Assembly (NCBI GenBank): GCA_023388965.1
Contig: JAEWFF010000023.1
Span: forward strand, 1-41,235
Direction: 5' to 3'
Length of the DNA stretch: 41,235 bases
Source of the DNA: Pseudomonadota bacterium
GTDB taxonomy: Bacteria > Pseudomonadota > Alphaproteobacteria > Rhizobiales > Methylopilaceae
Under the pieces are notes generated by a model, which was not told where the DNA came from, searched no databases, and was given only the letters and a program-made list of their open reading frames with translations. Positions 15,287 to 23,933 of this stretch are shown piece by piece; positions within the stretch are counted from its first letter, which is position 1; every line of letters starts with the position of its first letter. The position numbers were made by a program, and so were the translations under genes.

Positions 15287-15751
15287 GTGCCGCCAGCCGT
15301 TCCTGCAGCCCCGTCTACGCCGCGGCGCGTCTTTTCAGGACGGGCCGCGGGGCTTTTGCGCCTTGTTCCGGAAAACCTCATCCGGTTCGGCCTTGTCGGC
15401 TGCGCCGGTCTTGCAATGGATGCGAGCCTGTTCTCGGCACTCGCCGCTCTGTCCTTCGCCGAACCCGTCGCGCGCGCGGCCTCGCTGTGCGTGGCGACAC
15501 TCGTGACCTGGCGGCTCAATCGCCGCTTCACCTTCGGCGACAGCAGCCGCAGAACGGCGTCAGAAGGCGGCTGGTACGGCGCGGTTGCGCTCGGTGCGCA
15601 GGGGCTGAACTATGTTCTGTTCCTTGCGCTGCGCGCCGCGTTTCCGGATGAACCTGCTTTGCTGGCCCTGTTTGCCGCCGCCGCCTTCGCCGCGCTGTTC
15701 TCCTATACGGGCCAGCTTTTCGTGACGTTCCGGGGGCGCATCCGCAGATGA
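15287..15751 (+). CDS. GtrA-family membrane protein
   Basis: This protein has about 154 residues and four helices. It shows the GtrA pattern LIRFGLVGCAGLAMDASLF at helix 1 and TWRLNRRFTF after helix 2, the signature of GtrA proteins that flip polyprenyl-phosphate-linked sugars. The start is an inferred GTG; no strong ribosome site is visible and another weak start nearer to LIRFG is possible. Its stop overlaps the next ATG (ATGA), so it is coupled to the mutase-like flavoprotein. No GtrB-type glycosyltransferase lies next to it, which is unusual for classical gtr operons. Confidence 0.88.
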   Translation: MPPAVPAAPSTPRRVFSGRAAGLLRLVPENLIRFGLVGCAGLAMDASLFSALAALSFAEPVARAASLCVATLVTWRLNRRFTFGDSSRRTASEGGWYGAVALGAQGLNYVLFLALRAAFPDEPALLALFAAAAFAALFSYTGQLFVTFRGRIRR

Positions 15752-17232
15752 AACCGGACACCGAAACGCTCATCATCGGTGCCGGGCCGGCGGGGCTGAC
15801 AGCGGGTTATCTGCTGACCAAAGAGGGGCGCGACGTCGTCATCGTCGAGCGCGACGAGACCTATGTCGGCGGCATTTCGCGCACGGTGAATTACAAGGGC
15901 TTCCTGTTCGATGTCGGCGGCCACCGCTTCTTTTCGAAATCGAAAGAGGTCGTCGATCTGTGGCGCGAAATCCTGCCCGACGATTTCATCGCGCGGCCGC
16001 GCCTGTCGCGCATCTTCTACGGCGGAAAATATTATTCCTATCCGCTGAAAGCGCGCGAGGCGCTGTTCAATCTCGGCATTCTCAACAGCGGGCTGTGCGT
16101 CCTGTCCTATCTCTGGGCGCGCGCCTTTCCGGTGAAGGATCCGAAGACGTTTCACCAATGGGTCCGCAACCAGTTCGGCGAGCGGCTGTTCTCGATCTTT
16201 TTCCGTACCTACACGGAGAAGGTCTGGGGCATGTCGTGCGACGAGATTTCCGCCGACTGGGCGGCGCAGCGCATCAAGGGGCTCGATCTTGGCGCCGCGA
16301 TCCGCAACGCGCTCGGCATCCGCCCGCGCGGCCAGGGCCAGATCAAGACCCTGATCGAGAGCTTCGATTATCCGCGCCGCGGGCCGGGCATGATGTGGGA
16401 GGCCGCCGCGCGCAGGATCGAGGCTGCGGGCGGCCAGATAAAGATGGGGCGCGAACTGGCGTCCCTGTCATGGGACGAGAATGCCGGCCTGTGGTCGGTC
16501 GGGGTGACGACGCCGTCCGGCGCCAACGAGACGATCACCGCGCGCCATGTGATTTCCTCGGCGCCGATCCGCGAACTTGCCGCCGCGCTCGGACCGGATA
16601 TGACGAGCGCGCCGGCCGCGCGGGCGCTGTGCTACCGCGATTTCCTGACGGTTGCGCTCATCATCCGATCCGATACCGATCTTTTTCCCGACAACTGGAT
16701 CTACATCCACGACCCGAACGTGAAGGTCGGCCGCGTGCAGAACTTCCTGTCCTGGTCGCCGGACATGGTCCCCGAGAGCGGCTATGCCTGCCTCGGCCTC
16801 GAATATTTCTGCTTCGAGGGCGACGGGCTGTGGTCGTCGCTCGACGAGGACCTGATCGCGCTGGCGAAAGAGGAGATCGGCCGCATCGGGCTCGCCGATC
16901 CGGCGCGGGTTGTGGATGCCTGCGTCGTGCGCCAGCCTAAGGCCTATCCGGTCTATGACGACGAATATCGCGCCCATGTGCAGACGGTTCGCGACGACCT
17001 CGAAAAGCGGTTCGAGACTTTGCATCTCGTCGGCCGCAACGGCATGCACAAATACAACAATCAGGACCATGCCATGATGACCGCCATGCTGACGGTGCGG
17101 AACATCCTTGCCGGGCGGCGGGTCCACGATGTCTGGTGCGTCAACGAGGACGCCGAATATTCGGAGGCCGGCACATCGGGCGAGCGCGCCGCGCTGGCGA
17201 GCGAAAGGCTGGTACCCAAACGCGCGCTATGA
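15748..17232 (+). CDS. FAD-dependent oxidoreductase of the UDP-galactopyranose mutase-like group
   Basis: This 494-residue flavoprotein has the dinucleotide motif IIGAGPAGLTAGYLL at residues 9-23, then GGISRTVNYKGFLFDVGGHRFF, a stretch shared by UDP-galactopyranose mutases and related amine-oxidase-fold enzymes. The C-terminal FAD-contact region is LHLVGRNGMHKYNNQDHAMM. UGM itself is about 370-400 residues, so this is the longer branch common in polysaccharide loci, whose substrate is not established. Its ATG overlaps the gtrA stop by four bases. Together with the GT-C-like protein and GtrA it suggests making or modifying a surface glycan. Confidence 0.88.
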   Translation: MKPDTETLIIGAGPAGLTAGYLLTKEGRDVVIVERDETYVGGISRTVNYKGFLFDVGGHRFFSKSKEVVDLWREILPDDFIARPRLSRIFYGGKYYSYPLKAREALFNLGILNSGLCVLSYLWARAFPVKDPKTFHQWVRNQFGERLFSIFFRTYTEKVWGMSCDEISADWAAQRIKGLDLGAAIRNALGIRPRGQGQIKTLIESFDYPRRGPGMMWEAAARRIEAAGGQIKMGRELASLSWDENAGLWSVGVTTPSGANETITARHVISSAPIRELAAALGPDMTSAPAARALCYRDFLTVALIIRSDTDLFPDNWIYIHDPNVKVGRVQNFLSWSPDMVPESGYACLGLEYFCFEGDGLWSSLDEDLIALAKEEIGRIGLADPARVVDACVVRQPKAYPVYDDEYRAHVQTVRDDLEKRFETLHLVGRNGMHKYNNQDHAMMTAMLTVRNILAGRRVHDVWCVNEDAEYSEAGTSGERAALASERLVPKRAL

Positions 17233-17357
17233 TTTTCTCAAATTTAGCCAAAGGGTGCGTGGCCCTGGAACCACAATCGGGTTTATACGCCCATACTCGG
17301 TTGCGGAAGGTCGTGCCCGACGCAATTTAGCCGCAAATATCTACGGAATTCGCCCAT

Positions 17358-18506
17358 ATGCAGCCTTCCCCGCTCCGCCACGCCGCCTTCGCGCTGGCGT
17401 TCCTCCTGCCCGCGGCCGCGATCGCGCAGGAAATGCCGGCCCTTCCGGTGTCGGTCGCCACGCCGCTGAAGCGGGAAGTGGTGAACTGGATCGAATTCCC
17501 CGGACGTTTCGAGGCAGCCGCCAGCGTCGAGGTCCGCGCACAGGTCGCCGGCGCGCTCCAATCGGTGAACTTCACCGACGGTCAGGAAGTCGAGAAGGGC
17601 GATCTTCTGTTCACGATCGATCCGAGATCGTTCGAGGCCGCGCTGCGCGCCGCCGAAGCCGCCGTCAAGGGCGGCCAGACCAGGCTCGATCTCGCCGAGG
17701 CCGATCAGGCCCGCGCCACCGAATTGCGCACCACCGGCAATGTCGCCGAAGCGACCCTGCAGGCACGCCAGCAGGCCTTTCTCGAAGCGCAGGCCAATCT
17801 CGACGCCTCCAAGGCGCAGGTCGAAACCGCCCGTATTAATCTCGACTACACCAAGATCACCGCCCCGATCAGCGGGCGCATCGGCCGCAAGCTCGTCACC
17901 GAGGGCAATCTGATCGCGGCGGGATCGAGCGGCACGCTGCTGACGACCATCGTCGCCTTCGATCCGGTCGATTTCTATTTCGATGTCGATGAAAACAATT
18001 TCCTCACCTATCAGCGCTCGCGCGGCGGCAATGCCCGTGCCGATGGCGACCGGACGGTGTTCCTGAAGACGACGGACGAGAGCGAGTTCACGCGCGAAGG
18101 CACGCTGGACTTCCTCGACAACACGATCGACGCCTCGACCGGCACGATCCGCGTGCGCGCGCGCCTTCCCAATGAAGAAGGCACGATCACGCCCGGCCAG
18201 TTCGGCCGTGTCCTGCTTCCGCTCAGCCAGCCCACCGAGGCCACGCTCGTTCCCGAGAACGCCATCATGGCCGATCAGACCCGCCATCTCGTGATGACGG
18301 TCGATGCCGAGAACAAGGTCGTTCCGCGTCCGGTCGAGCGCGGCGCCCTGTACGGCAATATGCGCGTTGTTACGGGCTTGAACGGCGACGAACAGATCAT
18401 CGTCAACGGCCTGATGCGCGCCCGTCCGGGCAGCACGGTCGTTCCGCAGAAGACCGAGATCGAAGCGCCTGAGGATCTGACGAAACCGCTGCCGGCGGCA
18501 CAGTGA
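17358..18506 (+). CDS. RND efflux periplasmic adaptor (membrane fusion protein)
   Basis: This 382-residue protein has an N-terminal signal peptide (about residues 1-23, hydrophobic core then AIAQ). It has a lipoyl/biotinyl-like half motif VEVRAQVAGALQSVNFTDGQEVEKGDLLFTIDP, a coiled hairpin rich in Ala, Glu and Gln (about 95-150), and the second lipoyl half YTKITAPISGRIGRKLVTEGNL. This is the HlyD/AcrA/MexE layout. The ending suggests the MexE/AcrA branch without an obvious lipobox Cys. It is seven bases upstream of the permease. The pump lacks a nearby outer-membrane factor and a regulator gene. The 125 bp upstream contain two copies of AATTTAGCC (17241-17249, 17324-17332). Confidence 0.95.
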   Translation: MQPSPLRHAAFALAFLLPAAAIAQEMPALPVSVATPLKREVVNWIEFPGRFEAAASVEVRAQVAGALQSVNFTDGQEVEKGDLLFTIDPRSFEAALRAAEAAVKGGQTRLDLAEADQARATELRTTGNVAEATLQARQQAFLEAQANLDASKAQVETARINLDYTKITAPISGRIGRKLVTEGNLIAAGSSGTLLTTIVAFDPVDFYFDVDENNFLTYQRSRGGNARADGDRTVFLKTTDESEFTREGTLDFLDNTIDASTGTIRVRARLPNEEGTITPGQFGRVLLPLSQPTEATLVPENAIMADQTRHLVMTVDAENKVVPRPVERGALYGNMRVVTGLNGDEQIIVNGLMRARPGSTVVPQKTEIEAPEDLTKPLPAAQ

Positions 18507-18513
18507 GGCCGGG

Positions 18514-21500
18514 ATGAGATTCGGACACTTCTTCGTCGACCGGCCGATCTTCGCCTCGGTCATCTCCATCCTGTTGATCATTGTCGGTCTGGTCGCGCTG
18601 CAGACGCTGCCGATCGCGCAATATCCGCAGATCGCGCCGCCGACCATCCGCGTCACGGCGACCTATCCCGGCGCCTCCGCCGAAACCATCGCCGAGACGG
18701 TTGCCGCGCCGATCGAGCAATCGATCAACGGCGTCGAGAACATGATCTACATGTCCTCGCAGGCCACCGGCGACGGCGCGCTGTCCGTCACCGTGACCTT
18801 CGCCGTCGGCACCGATCTCGATATCGCGCAGGTCCAGGTCCAGAACCGTGTCGCGGCCGCCGAGCCGCGCCTGCCTGAAGAGGTCCGCCAGCTCGGCGTC
18901 AACGTCAACAAGGCGGCTTCCGACTTCCTTCTGCTCATCAGCCTGTTCTCGCCCGACGACAGCCTCGACGAGCTTTACGTATCGAACTACGCGCTGACGA
19001 ATATCCGCGAGCGGTTGCAGCGCATCGAGGGTGTCGGCGACATCATGCTGTTCGGCGCGCGCGAACTTTCGCTGCGCGTCTGGCTCGATCCCGCGCGTCT
19101 GGCCTCGTACGGACTGACGGCCAGCGACATCATTTCGGCCCTGCGCGAGCAGAACGTGCAGGTCTCCGGCGGCTCGCTCGGCCAGCCGCCCTCGCCGTCC
19201 ACCACCCAGTTCCAGATCACGGTGACGACGCTCGGCCGTTTCCGCACGCCCGACCAGTTCGCGGAAGTCATCGTCAAATCCGATGCCGGCCGCCTGATCC
19301 GGCTGAAGGACGTGGCCCGCGTCGAATTCGGCGCGCGCTCCTATTCCTCGAACTCCTATCTCGACAACAAATATTCCGTCGGCATCGCCGTCCAGCAGCG
19401 TCCGGGCTCCAATTCGCTCGCCGCCGCCGAGGCCCTTCAGGCCGAAATGAACGTGCTCAGGCAGGACTTCCCGGTCGGCCTCGATTACGCTATCATCTAC
19501 AATCCGACGCAGTTCGTGGCCGCCTCCATCGAGGCCGTGACCGCGACGATCTACGAGGCCGTGCTCCTCGTCGTCCTCGTCATCCTCTTGTTCCTGCACA
19601 ATTGGCGGGCGGCGATCATTCCGATCGCGTCCGTGCCGGTCTCGCTGATCGCGACCCTGTTCGTGATGAGCGCATTCGGCTTCTCGATCAACATGCTGAC
19701 CCTGTTCGGCCTGATCCTCGCCATCGGCATCGTGGTCGACGACGCCATCGTCGTGGTCGAGAACGTCGAGCGCAACATCGCCGAAGGAAAATCACCGCGC
19801 GAGGCTGCGCATATCACCATGGACGAGGTCGGCGTCGCGGTCATTGCGATCGCGCTCGTTCTGGCGTCTGTGTTCATTCCGACGGCCTTCATTCCCGGCC
19901 TGTCCGGCACCTTCTATCAGCAGTTCGCGCTGGTCATTTCCTCGGCGACGATCTTCTCCGCGATCAACTCGCTGTCGCTGTCGCCGGCGCTCGCGGCCAT
20001 TCTCCTGAAGCCGCACGCGAAGGGCGAGCATCGTGGGCTGGTGCAGCGGTTCTCGGACGCCTTCAACAGCCGCTTTGACCGGATCTCGAACCGCTATGCG
20101 CGCGCCGTCGCCTTCGTCACGTCGCGCCGCGTCCTGTTCCTCGCCGTCTATGCCGGCCTGATCGCGCTGACGGTGTTCGTCACCAACCGCGTGCCGGGCG
20201 GCTTCATTCCGGCAACCGACCAGGGCTACGGCATCGCCGTCATCCAGCTTCCGGAAGGCGCGAGCCTTCAGCGTACGGACGATGTCGTGCACCGCGCGAC
20301 CGACATCCTGCTCGAAACGCCCGGCATCGCGCATGCGGTGGGCATTGCCGGCTTCTCGGGCGCGACCTTCTCGGCCGCCTCCAACGCCGCTACGGCCTTC
20401 GTCATTCTCGATCCGTTCGAGGACCGGCTGGCAAACGGGCAGACCGCCGATTCCATCATCGCCGACGCGCAGCAGCGCCTGTTCGCGATCGAGGAAGGCT
20501 TCACCATCGTCATCAAGCCGCCGCCGGTTCAGGGCCTCGGCTCGGGCGGCGGTTTCAAGATGCAGGTGCAGGACCGCGGCGGTGTCGGCCTCATCGCTTT
20601 GTCCGAAGCGGCGCAGGCGCTGGTTGCCGCGGCGAGCCAGGACCCGCGCCTGACCGGCGTCTACACGACCTTCAACACCAATTCCCCGCAGCTCTTCGTC
20701 GATGTGGATCGTGAGAAGGCGCAGATTCTCGGCGTGCCGATCGGCGGCATTTTCCAGGCGCTGCAGGCCTATATCGGCTCGGCCTATGTCAACGATTTCA
20801 CGGCGATGGGCCGCACCTTCCAGGTCAATCTCCAGGCCGAAGACGCGTTCCGCCTGCAGCCGTCGGACATCGCGACGATCCGCGTCCGCTCGAATTCGGG
20901 CGCGCTCGTTCCGCTTGGCAGCCTTGTGACCCTGCGCGACAATACGGGCCCCTACCTCGTCACGCGCCACAATCTGTACAATACGGTTTCGGTCTCGGGC
21001 GAAGCGCGGCGCGGCCTGTCGTCCTCGCAGGGCCTGCTAGCGATGGAAGAACTCGCAGCCAAGACGCTGCCGCCCGGCGTGTCCTTCGAATGGACCGAGA
21101 TCGCGTTTCAGGAGCGCACGGCTGGAAGCCCGGTCATGATCTTCGCGCTCGCGGTGGTCTTCGTGTTCCTGTTGCTGTCCGCACAATATGAAAGCTGGAG
21201 CCTGCCGCTGGCGATCATCCTGATCGTGCCTCTGACGATTCTCGCGGCTTTGGCCGGCGCGATGCTGCGCGGCATGGACAACAATATCCTGACCCAGGTC
21301 GGCTTTGTCGTCCTGATCGGCCTTGCGGCGAAGAACGCGATCCTGATCGTCGAATTCGCGCGTCAGGAAGAGGAACAGGGCAAGGGCCCGGTCGAGGCCG
21401 TCATCGAGGCCTGCCGCCTGCGCCTGCGCCCGATCCTGATGACCTCGCTGGCGTTCACGCTCGGCGTCACGCCGCTGATGATCGCGACCGGCCCCGGCGC

Positions 21501-21705
21501 GGAACTTCGTCAGGCGATCGGCACGCCGGTCGTCGCCGGCATGGTCGGCGTCACCTTCCTCGGCCTGTTCCTGACCCCGGTCTTCTACGTCACGATCCGG
21601 TGGATCGTGGACCATTTCGGCTGGAAGCATATCAGGATGTTCCGCAGCGAAGTGAGCGCCGCATCGGGACGGCTGCGCAAGCCGAAGGCCGGCAAGACGG
21701 ACTAG
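18514..21705 (+). CDS. RND multidrug efflux permease (HAE-1, AcrB/MexF type)
   Basis: This full-length permease of 1063 residues uses the proton gradient to expel hydrophobic compounds via the adaptor upstream. It starts MRFGHFFVDRPIFASVISI, typical of the family. The proton-relay pair Asp409-Asp410 lies in GIVVDDAIVVVENVERN in helix 4, and the FVxG-like SAQYESWSLP region follows the second periplasmic loop. Twelve helices and two large periplasmic loops can be traced. It is the second gene of a two-gene operon. Drug specificity cannot be told from sequence. Confidence 0.97.
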   Translation: MRFGHFFVDRPIFASVISILLIIVGLVALQTLPIAQYPQIAPPTIRVTATYPGASAETIAETVAAPIEQSINGVENMIYMSSQATGDGALSVTVTFAVGTDLDIAQVQVQNRVAAAEPRLPEEVRQLGVNVNKAASDFLLLISLFSPDDSLDELYVSNYALTNIRERLQRIEGVGDIMLFGARELSLRVWLDPARLASYGLTASDIISALREQNVQVSGGSLGQPPSPSTTQFQITVTTLGRFRTPDQFAEVIVKSDAGRLIRLKDVARVEFGARSYSSNSYLDNKYSVGIAVQQRPGSNSLAAAEALQAEMNVLRQDFPVGLDYAIIYNPTQFVAASIEAVTATIYEAVLLVVLVILLFLHNWRAAIIPIASVPVSLIATLFVMSAFGFSINMLTLFGLILAIGIVVDDAIVVVENVERNIAEGKSPREAAHITMDEVGVAVIAIALVLASVFIPTAFIPGLSGTFYQQFALVISSATIFSAINSLSLSPALAAILLKPHAKGEHRGLVQRFSDAFNSRFDRISNRYARAVAFVTSRRVLFLAVYAGLIALTVFVTNRVPGGFIPATDQGYGIAVIQLPEGASLQRTDDVVHRATDILLETPGIAHAVGIAGFSGATFSAASNAATAFVILDPFEDRLANGQTADSIIADAQQRLFAIEEGFTIVIKPPPVQGLGSGGGFKMQVQDRGGVGLIALSEAAQALVAAASQDPRLTGVYTTFNTNSPQLFVDVDREKAQILGVPIGGIFQALQAYIGSAYVNDFTAMGRTFQVNLQAEDAFRLQPSDIATIRVRSNSGALVPLGSLVTLRDNTGPYLVTRHNLYNTVSVSGEARRGLSSSQGLLAMEELAAKTLPPGVSFEWTEIAFQERTAGSPVMIFALAVVFVFLLLSAQYESWSLPLAIILIVPLTILAALAGAMLRGMDNNILTQVGFVVLIGLAAKNAILIVEFARQEEEQGKGPVEAVIEACRLRLRPILMTSLAFTLGVTPLMIATGPGAELRQAIGTPVVAGMVGVTFLGLFLTPVFYVTIRWIVDHFGWKHIRMFRSEVSAASGRLRKPKAGKTD

Positions 21706-21758
21706 CCGCGACATCGCGCGCGTTTGCGCCCGGCCCCGTTCCGGGCGACAAATCCGCC

Positions 21759-22112
21759 ATGATGGCGGGGGTCCATATCCGCGTGCTGCTCGCATGGCTT
21801 CTGGCCATGCAGCCGATGCTCGGCGCCCATGCGGCGGCGCAGGCCGCCCGCGCGCCGCTTTCCGCGCAATTGTGCCGGGGCGTCAGCGTGCCCGGCAGCG
21901 AACACCCGGCCGGCATCATCGATCACGGCGCCTGCTGCCTTGCCGCCTGCACGGCCGCCGCCGCGCCGCCGCCGGCCCGGTTCGCCGTCCCCGCCCCGGC
22001 ATCGGCCACGGCGTATATTTCATTCCGCAGCACGCCCGTTTCCGTACACACGGCCGAGGCCCGGACATCCAACCGCGCGCGGGCGCCGCCTGCCTCTTTC
22101 TCCACGAACTGA
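21759..22112 (+). CDS. small secreted Cys-containing protein, DUF2946-like
   Basis: This 117-residue protein has an N-terminal signal-like helix (VLLAWLLAMQPMLGAHAAA), an LCRG motif and a HGACCLAACTAAA cluster of His and four close Cys residues. This pattern resembles DUF2946 proteins, which are usually found beside copper chaperones. It sits 45 bp upstream of the PCu(A)C gene and 53 bp after the efflux permease. Two adjacent ATG codons are possible starts. The likely role is copper handling in the periplasm, inferred from the neighbour and the Cys/His cluster. Confidence 0.65.
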   Translation: MMAGVHIRVLLAWLLAMQPMLGAHAAAQAARAPLSAQLCRGVSVPGSEHPAGIIDHGACCLAACTAAAAPPPARFAVPAPASATAYISFRSTPVSVHTAEARTSNRARAPPASFSTN

Positions 22113-22157
22113 AAACGCGGCCTCGCCGCACCCTTCTGTATTTTCTGGAGAGACGAG

Positions 22158-22691
22158 ATGTTTTTCACCGCATCGCGCATGCGCGCAATCCTGACCGGCG
22201 CCGCCATCGTGCTCATGGCCGGCCCCGCTTTCGCCCATGGCTACAAGATCGGGACGCTTGAGATCGGCCACCCCTGGGCCCGCGAAACGCCGGTCGGCGC
22301 GAAAGTCGGCGCCGGCTATTTCAAGGTCACGAATTCCGGTTCCGAATCCGACCGGCTGACCGGCGTCGAAACGCCCGGCGCCGAGAAGGTCGAGATTCAC
22401 GAGATGATCGACGAGAACGGCGTCGCCAAGATGCGCAAGATGAACGACGGGCTCGAACTTCCGCCCGGCGAAACCGCGCTGAAGCCCGGCGGCTATCACC
22501 TGATGCTGATGGGCCTGAAGGAAGGTCTTGCCGAAGGCATGCGCGTTCCCGCGACGCTCATTTTCGAGAAGGCCGGCCGTCTCGATGTCGAACTCGCCGT
22601 CGAGGCCATGGGCTATGGCGGCGCCGCGCCCGATCATCATCACGGACATGACGGCGCCGGACACGGTGCCGACGAACACTCCAAGCACTGA
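22158..22691 (+). CDS. PCu(A)C-family periplasmic copper chaperone
   Basis: This 177-residue protein has a signal peptide (about 1-26, ending AFA). It carries the copper site HEMIDENGVAKM followed by GYHLMLMGL, the His/Met pattern of PCu(A)C, which delivers copper(I) to cytochrome oxidase. The last 25 residues form a His-rich tail with DHHHGHDGAGHG, another copper-binding feature. The ribosome site is CTGGAGAG. A strong terminator follows directly (22698-22720), so it ends its transcription unit. Confidence 0.93.
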   Translation: MFFTASRMRAILTGAAIVLMAGPAFAHGYKIGTLEIGHPWARETPVGAKVGAGYFKVTNSGSESDRLTGVETPGAEKVEIHEMIDENGVAKMRKMNDGLELPPGETALKPGGYHLMLMGLKEGLAEGMRVPATLIFEKAGRLDVELAVEAMGYGGAAPDHHHGHDGAGHGADEHSKH

Positions 22692-22697
22692 ACCTGC

Positions 22698-22720
22698 GAA
22701 GCCCGCTTCATGCGGGCTTC
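22698..22720 (+). terminator. intrinsic terminator after the copper chaperone gene
   Basis: A perfect 9-base stem (GAAGCCCGC / GCGGGCTTC) with loop TTCAT is followed by ACTTTCTTTC, seven bases after the stop codon. Confidence 0.85.
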
Positions 22721-22736
22721 ACTTTCTTTCGGACGA

Positions 22737-22751
22737 GAACAGACTTGCAAC
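22737..22751 (+). promoter_or_regulatory. mmcB: degenerate SOS-like box upstream of mmcB
   Basis: GAAC-N7-CAAC differs by one base from the alphaproteobacterial LexA site GAAC-N7-GAAC and lies 28 bp before the mmcB start. MmcB is SOS-controlled in Caulobacter. The match is weak and could be chance. Confidence 0.3.
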
Positions 22752-22778
22752 ACGCGTCAGGTCTGTTTTGGTTACCGA

Positions 22779-23279
22779 ATGGAACAAACAGGGATTCTTT
22801 CGGGACTGGCACCGGAACGCCGGCTGCGCGCCGATGGCCGCCAGTCGCCCCGCGCCTCGGACATCGCACGCGGCACGATGCGCCTGATGCGCGCGCTCGG
22901 CCTGTCCTGCGTGCCGGAACTTCCGCTGGCGTCGGGCCGGCGCGCCGATCTCGTCGCGTTCTGCCCGAAGGGGCGAATCTGGATCGTCGAGATCAAATCC
23001 TGCCTCGCGGATTTTCAGGCCGACCATAAATGGGAGGATTACCGGGCGCATTGCGACCGTCTGTACTTCGCGGTCGATCCGGATTTTCCGCGCGATGTCA
23101 TTCCCGGCGAAGCGGGGCTCGTTCTCGCGGACCGGTACGGCGCGCAGATTCTGCGGGAACCCGATGAGCATCCGCTCAGCGGCGCGACGCGGCGCATGAT
23201 GGCGCTGCATCTGGCGCATACGACCGCGCAGCGTCTGCATCTGATGTGCGACCCGGATCTCGGTCGCGACGTGATCTGA
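22779..23279 (+). CDS. mmcB: MmcB-family DNA repair protein
   Basis: This 166-residue protein has a PD-(D/E)XK nuclease-like core: ELPLASGRRADLVAF (Asp) and IWIVEIKSCLADFQADHKW (Glu-x-Lys). In Caulobacter MmcB takes part in the DNA-damage response with the ImuB/DnaE2 pathway. The ATG at 22779 begins MEQTGILSGLAP; the frame is open upstream but crosses the previous terminator. It converges on regA with only three bases between the stops. The nuclease activity is inferred from the fold. Confidence 0.9.
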   Translation: MEQTGILSGLAPERRLRADGRQSPRASDIARGTMRLMRALGLSCVPELPLASGRRADLVAFCPKGRIWIVEIKSCLADFQADHKWEDYRAHCDRLYFAVDPDFPRDVIPGEAGLVLADRYGAQILREPDEHPLSGATRRMMALHLAHTTAQRLHLMCDPDLGRDVI

Positions 23280-23282
23280 AAT

Positions 23283-23834
23283 TCAGCGCGGGGCGCGCTT
23301 GGCGAGAATGCGCTGGAGCGTGCGGCGGTGCATGTTGAGACGGCGCGCCGTCTCGGAGACATTGCGGCCGCACAGCTCGTAGACGCGCTGGATATGCTCC
23401 CAGCGCACTCGATCTGCCGACATCGGGTTTTCCGGCGGCTTGGGCTTCGCATCCGGCAGCGCCATCAGAGCGGCATGGATTTCGTCGGCGTCCGCCGGCT
23501 TGGCCAGATAATCGATGGCGCCGAGCTTCACCGCCGTCACGGCCGTCGCGATATTGCCGTAGCCGGTCAGAACGATGCCGCGGGCATCGGGACGGCGCTG
23601 CTTCAGCGCGGAGATGACATCAAGCCCGTTGCCGTCGCCGAGCCGCATATCGACCACCGCGAAAGCGGGCTGCTGCGCCTCGACGAGCTGAAGCCCTTCG
23701 CGCACGCTCTCGGCCGCATGGACCGTATAGCCGCGCGTTTCCATGGCGCGCGCCAGGCGCTGCACGAAAGCCTTGTCGTCATCGACGATAAGCAGAGAGA
23801 GGTCGCCCTCGGGGGCGGAAAGCTCAACCATCAT
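23283..23834 (-). CDS. regA: RegA/ActR/PrrA redox response regulator
   Basis: This 183-residue protein has a receiver domain with the acidic pocket LLIVDDDKAF, phospho-acceptor Asp62 in AVVDMRLGDG, the signalling Thr in VLTGYGN and Lys in LAKPAD. A proline-rich linker (PKPPENP) leads to a Fis-type helix-turn-helix with NVSETARRLNMHRRTLQRIL, the nearly invariant RegA end. It controls photosynthesis, nitrogen and respiration genes in other alphaproteobacteria according to redox state. The start is a double ATG; the frame is open 69 bp further up. It lies 99 bp downstream of regB on the same strand. Confidence 0.95.
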   Translation of the reverse strand: MMVELSAPEGDLSLLIVDDDKAFVQRLARAMETRGYTVHAAESVREGLQLVEAQQPAFAVVDMRLGDGNGLDVISALKQRRPDARGIVLTGYGNIATAVTAVKLGAIDYLAKPADADEIHAALMALPDAKPKPPENPMSADRVRWEHIQRVYELCGRNVSETARRLNMHRRTLQRILAKRAPR

Positions 23835-23933
23835 TCCATCGGGTTCGCGGACCGCGCAGCGATCCGATGCCGCAGATTTATTCGGACGGGCGGGCCGGCA
23901 CAAGCTTTGCGGGCCTATTTATGCCCCGAAGGT

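Noticed and set aside
17108..17839. A plus-strand frame joining the flavoprotein end to the adaptor start in another frame
   Set aside because: It overlaps two well-supported genes in their own frames and is Arg rich without features.
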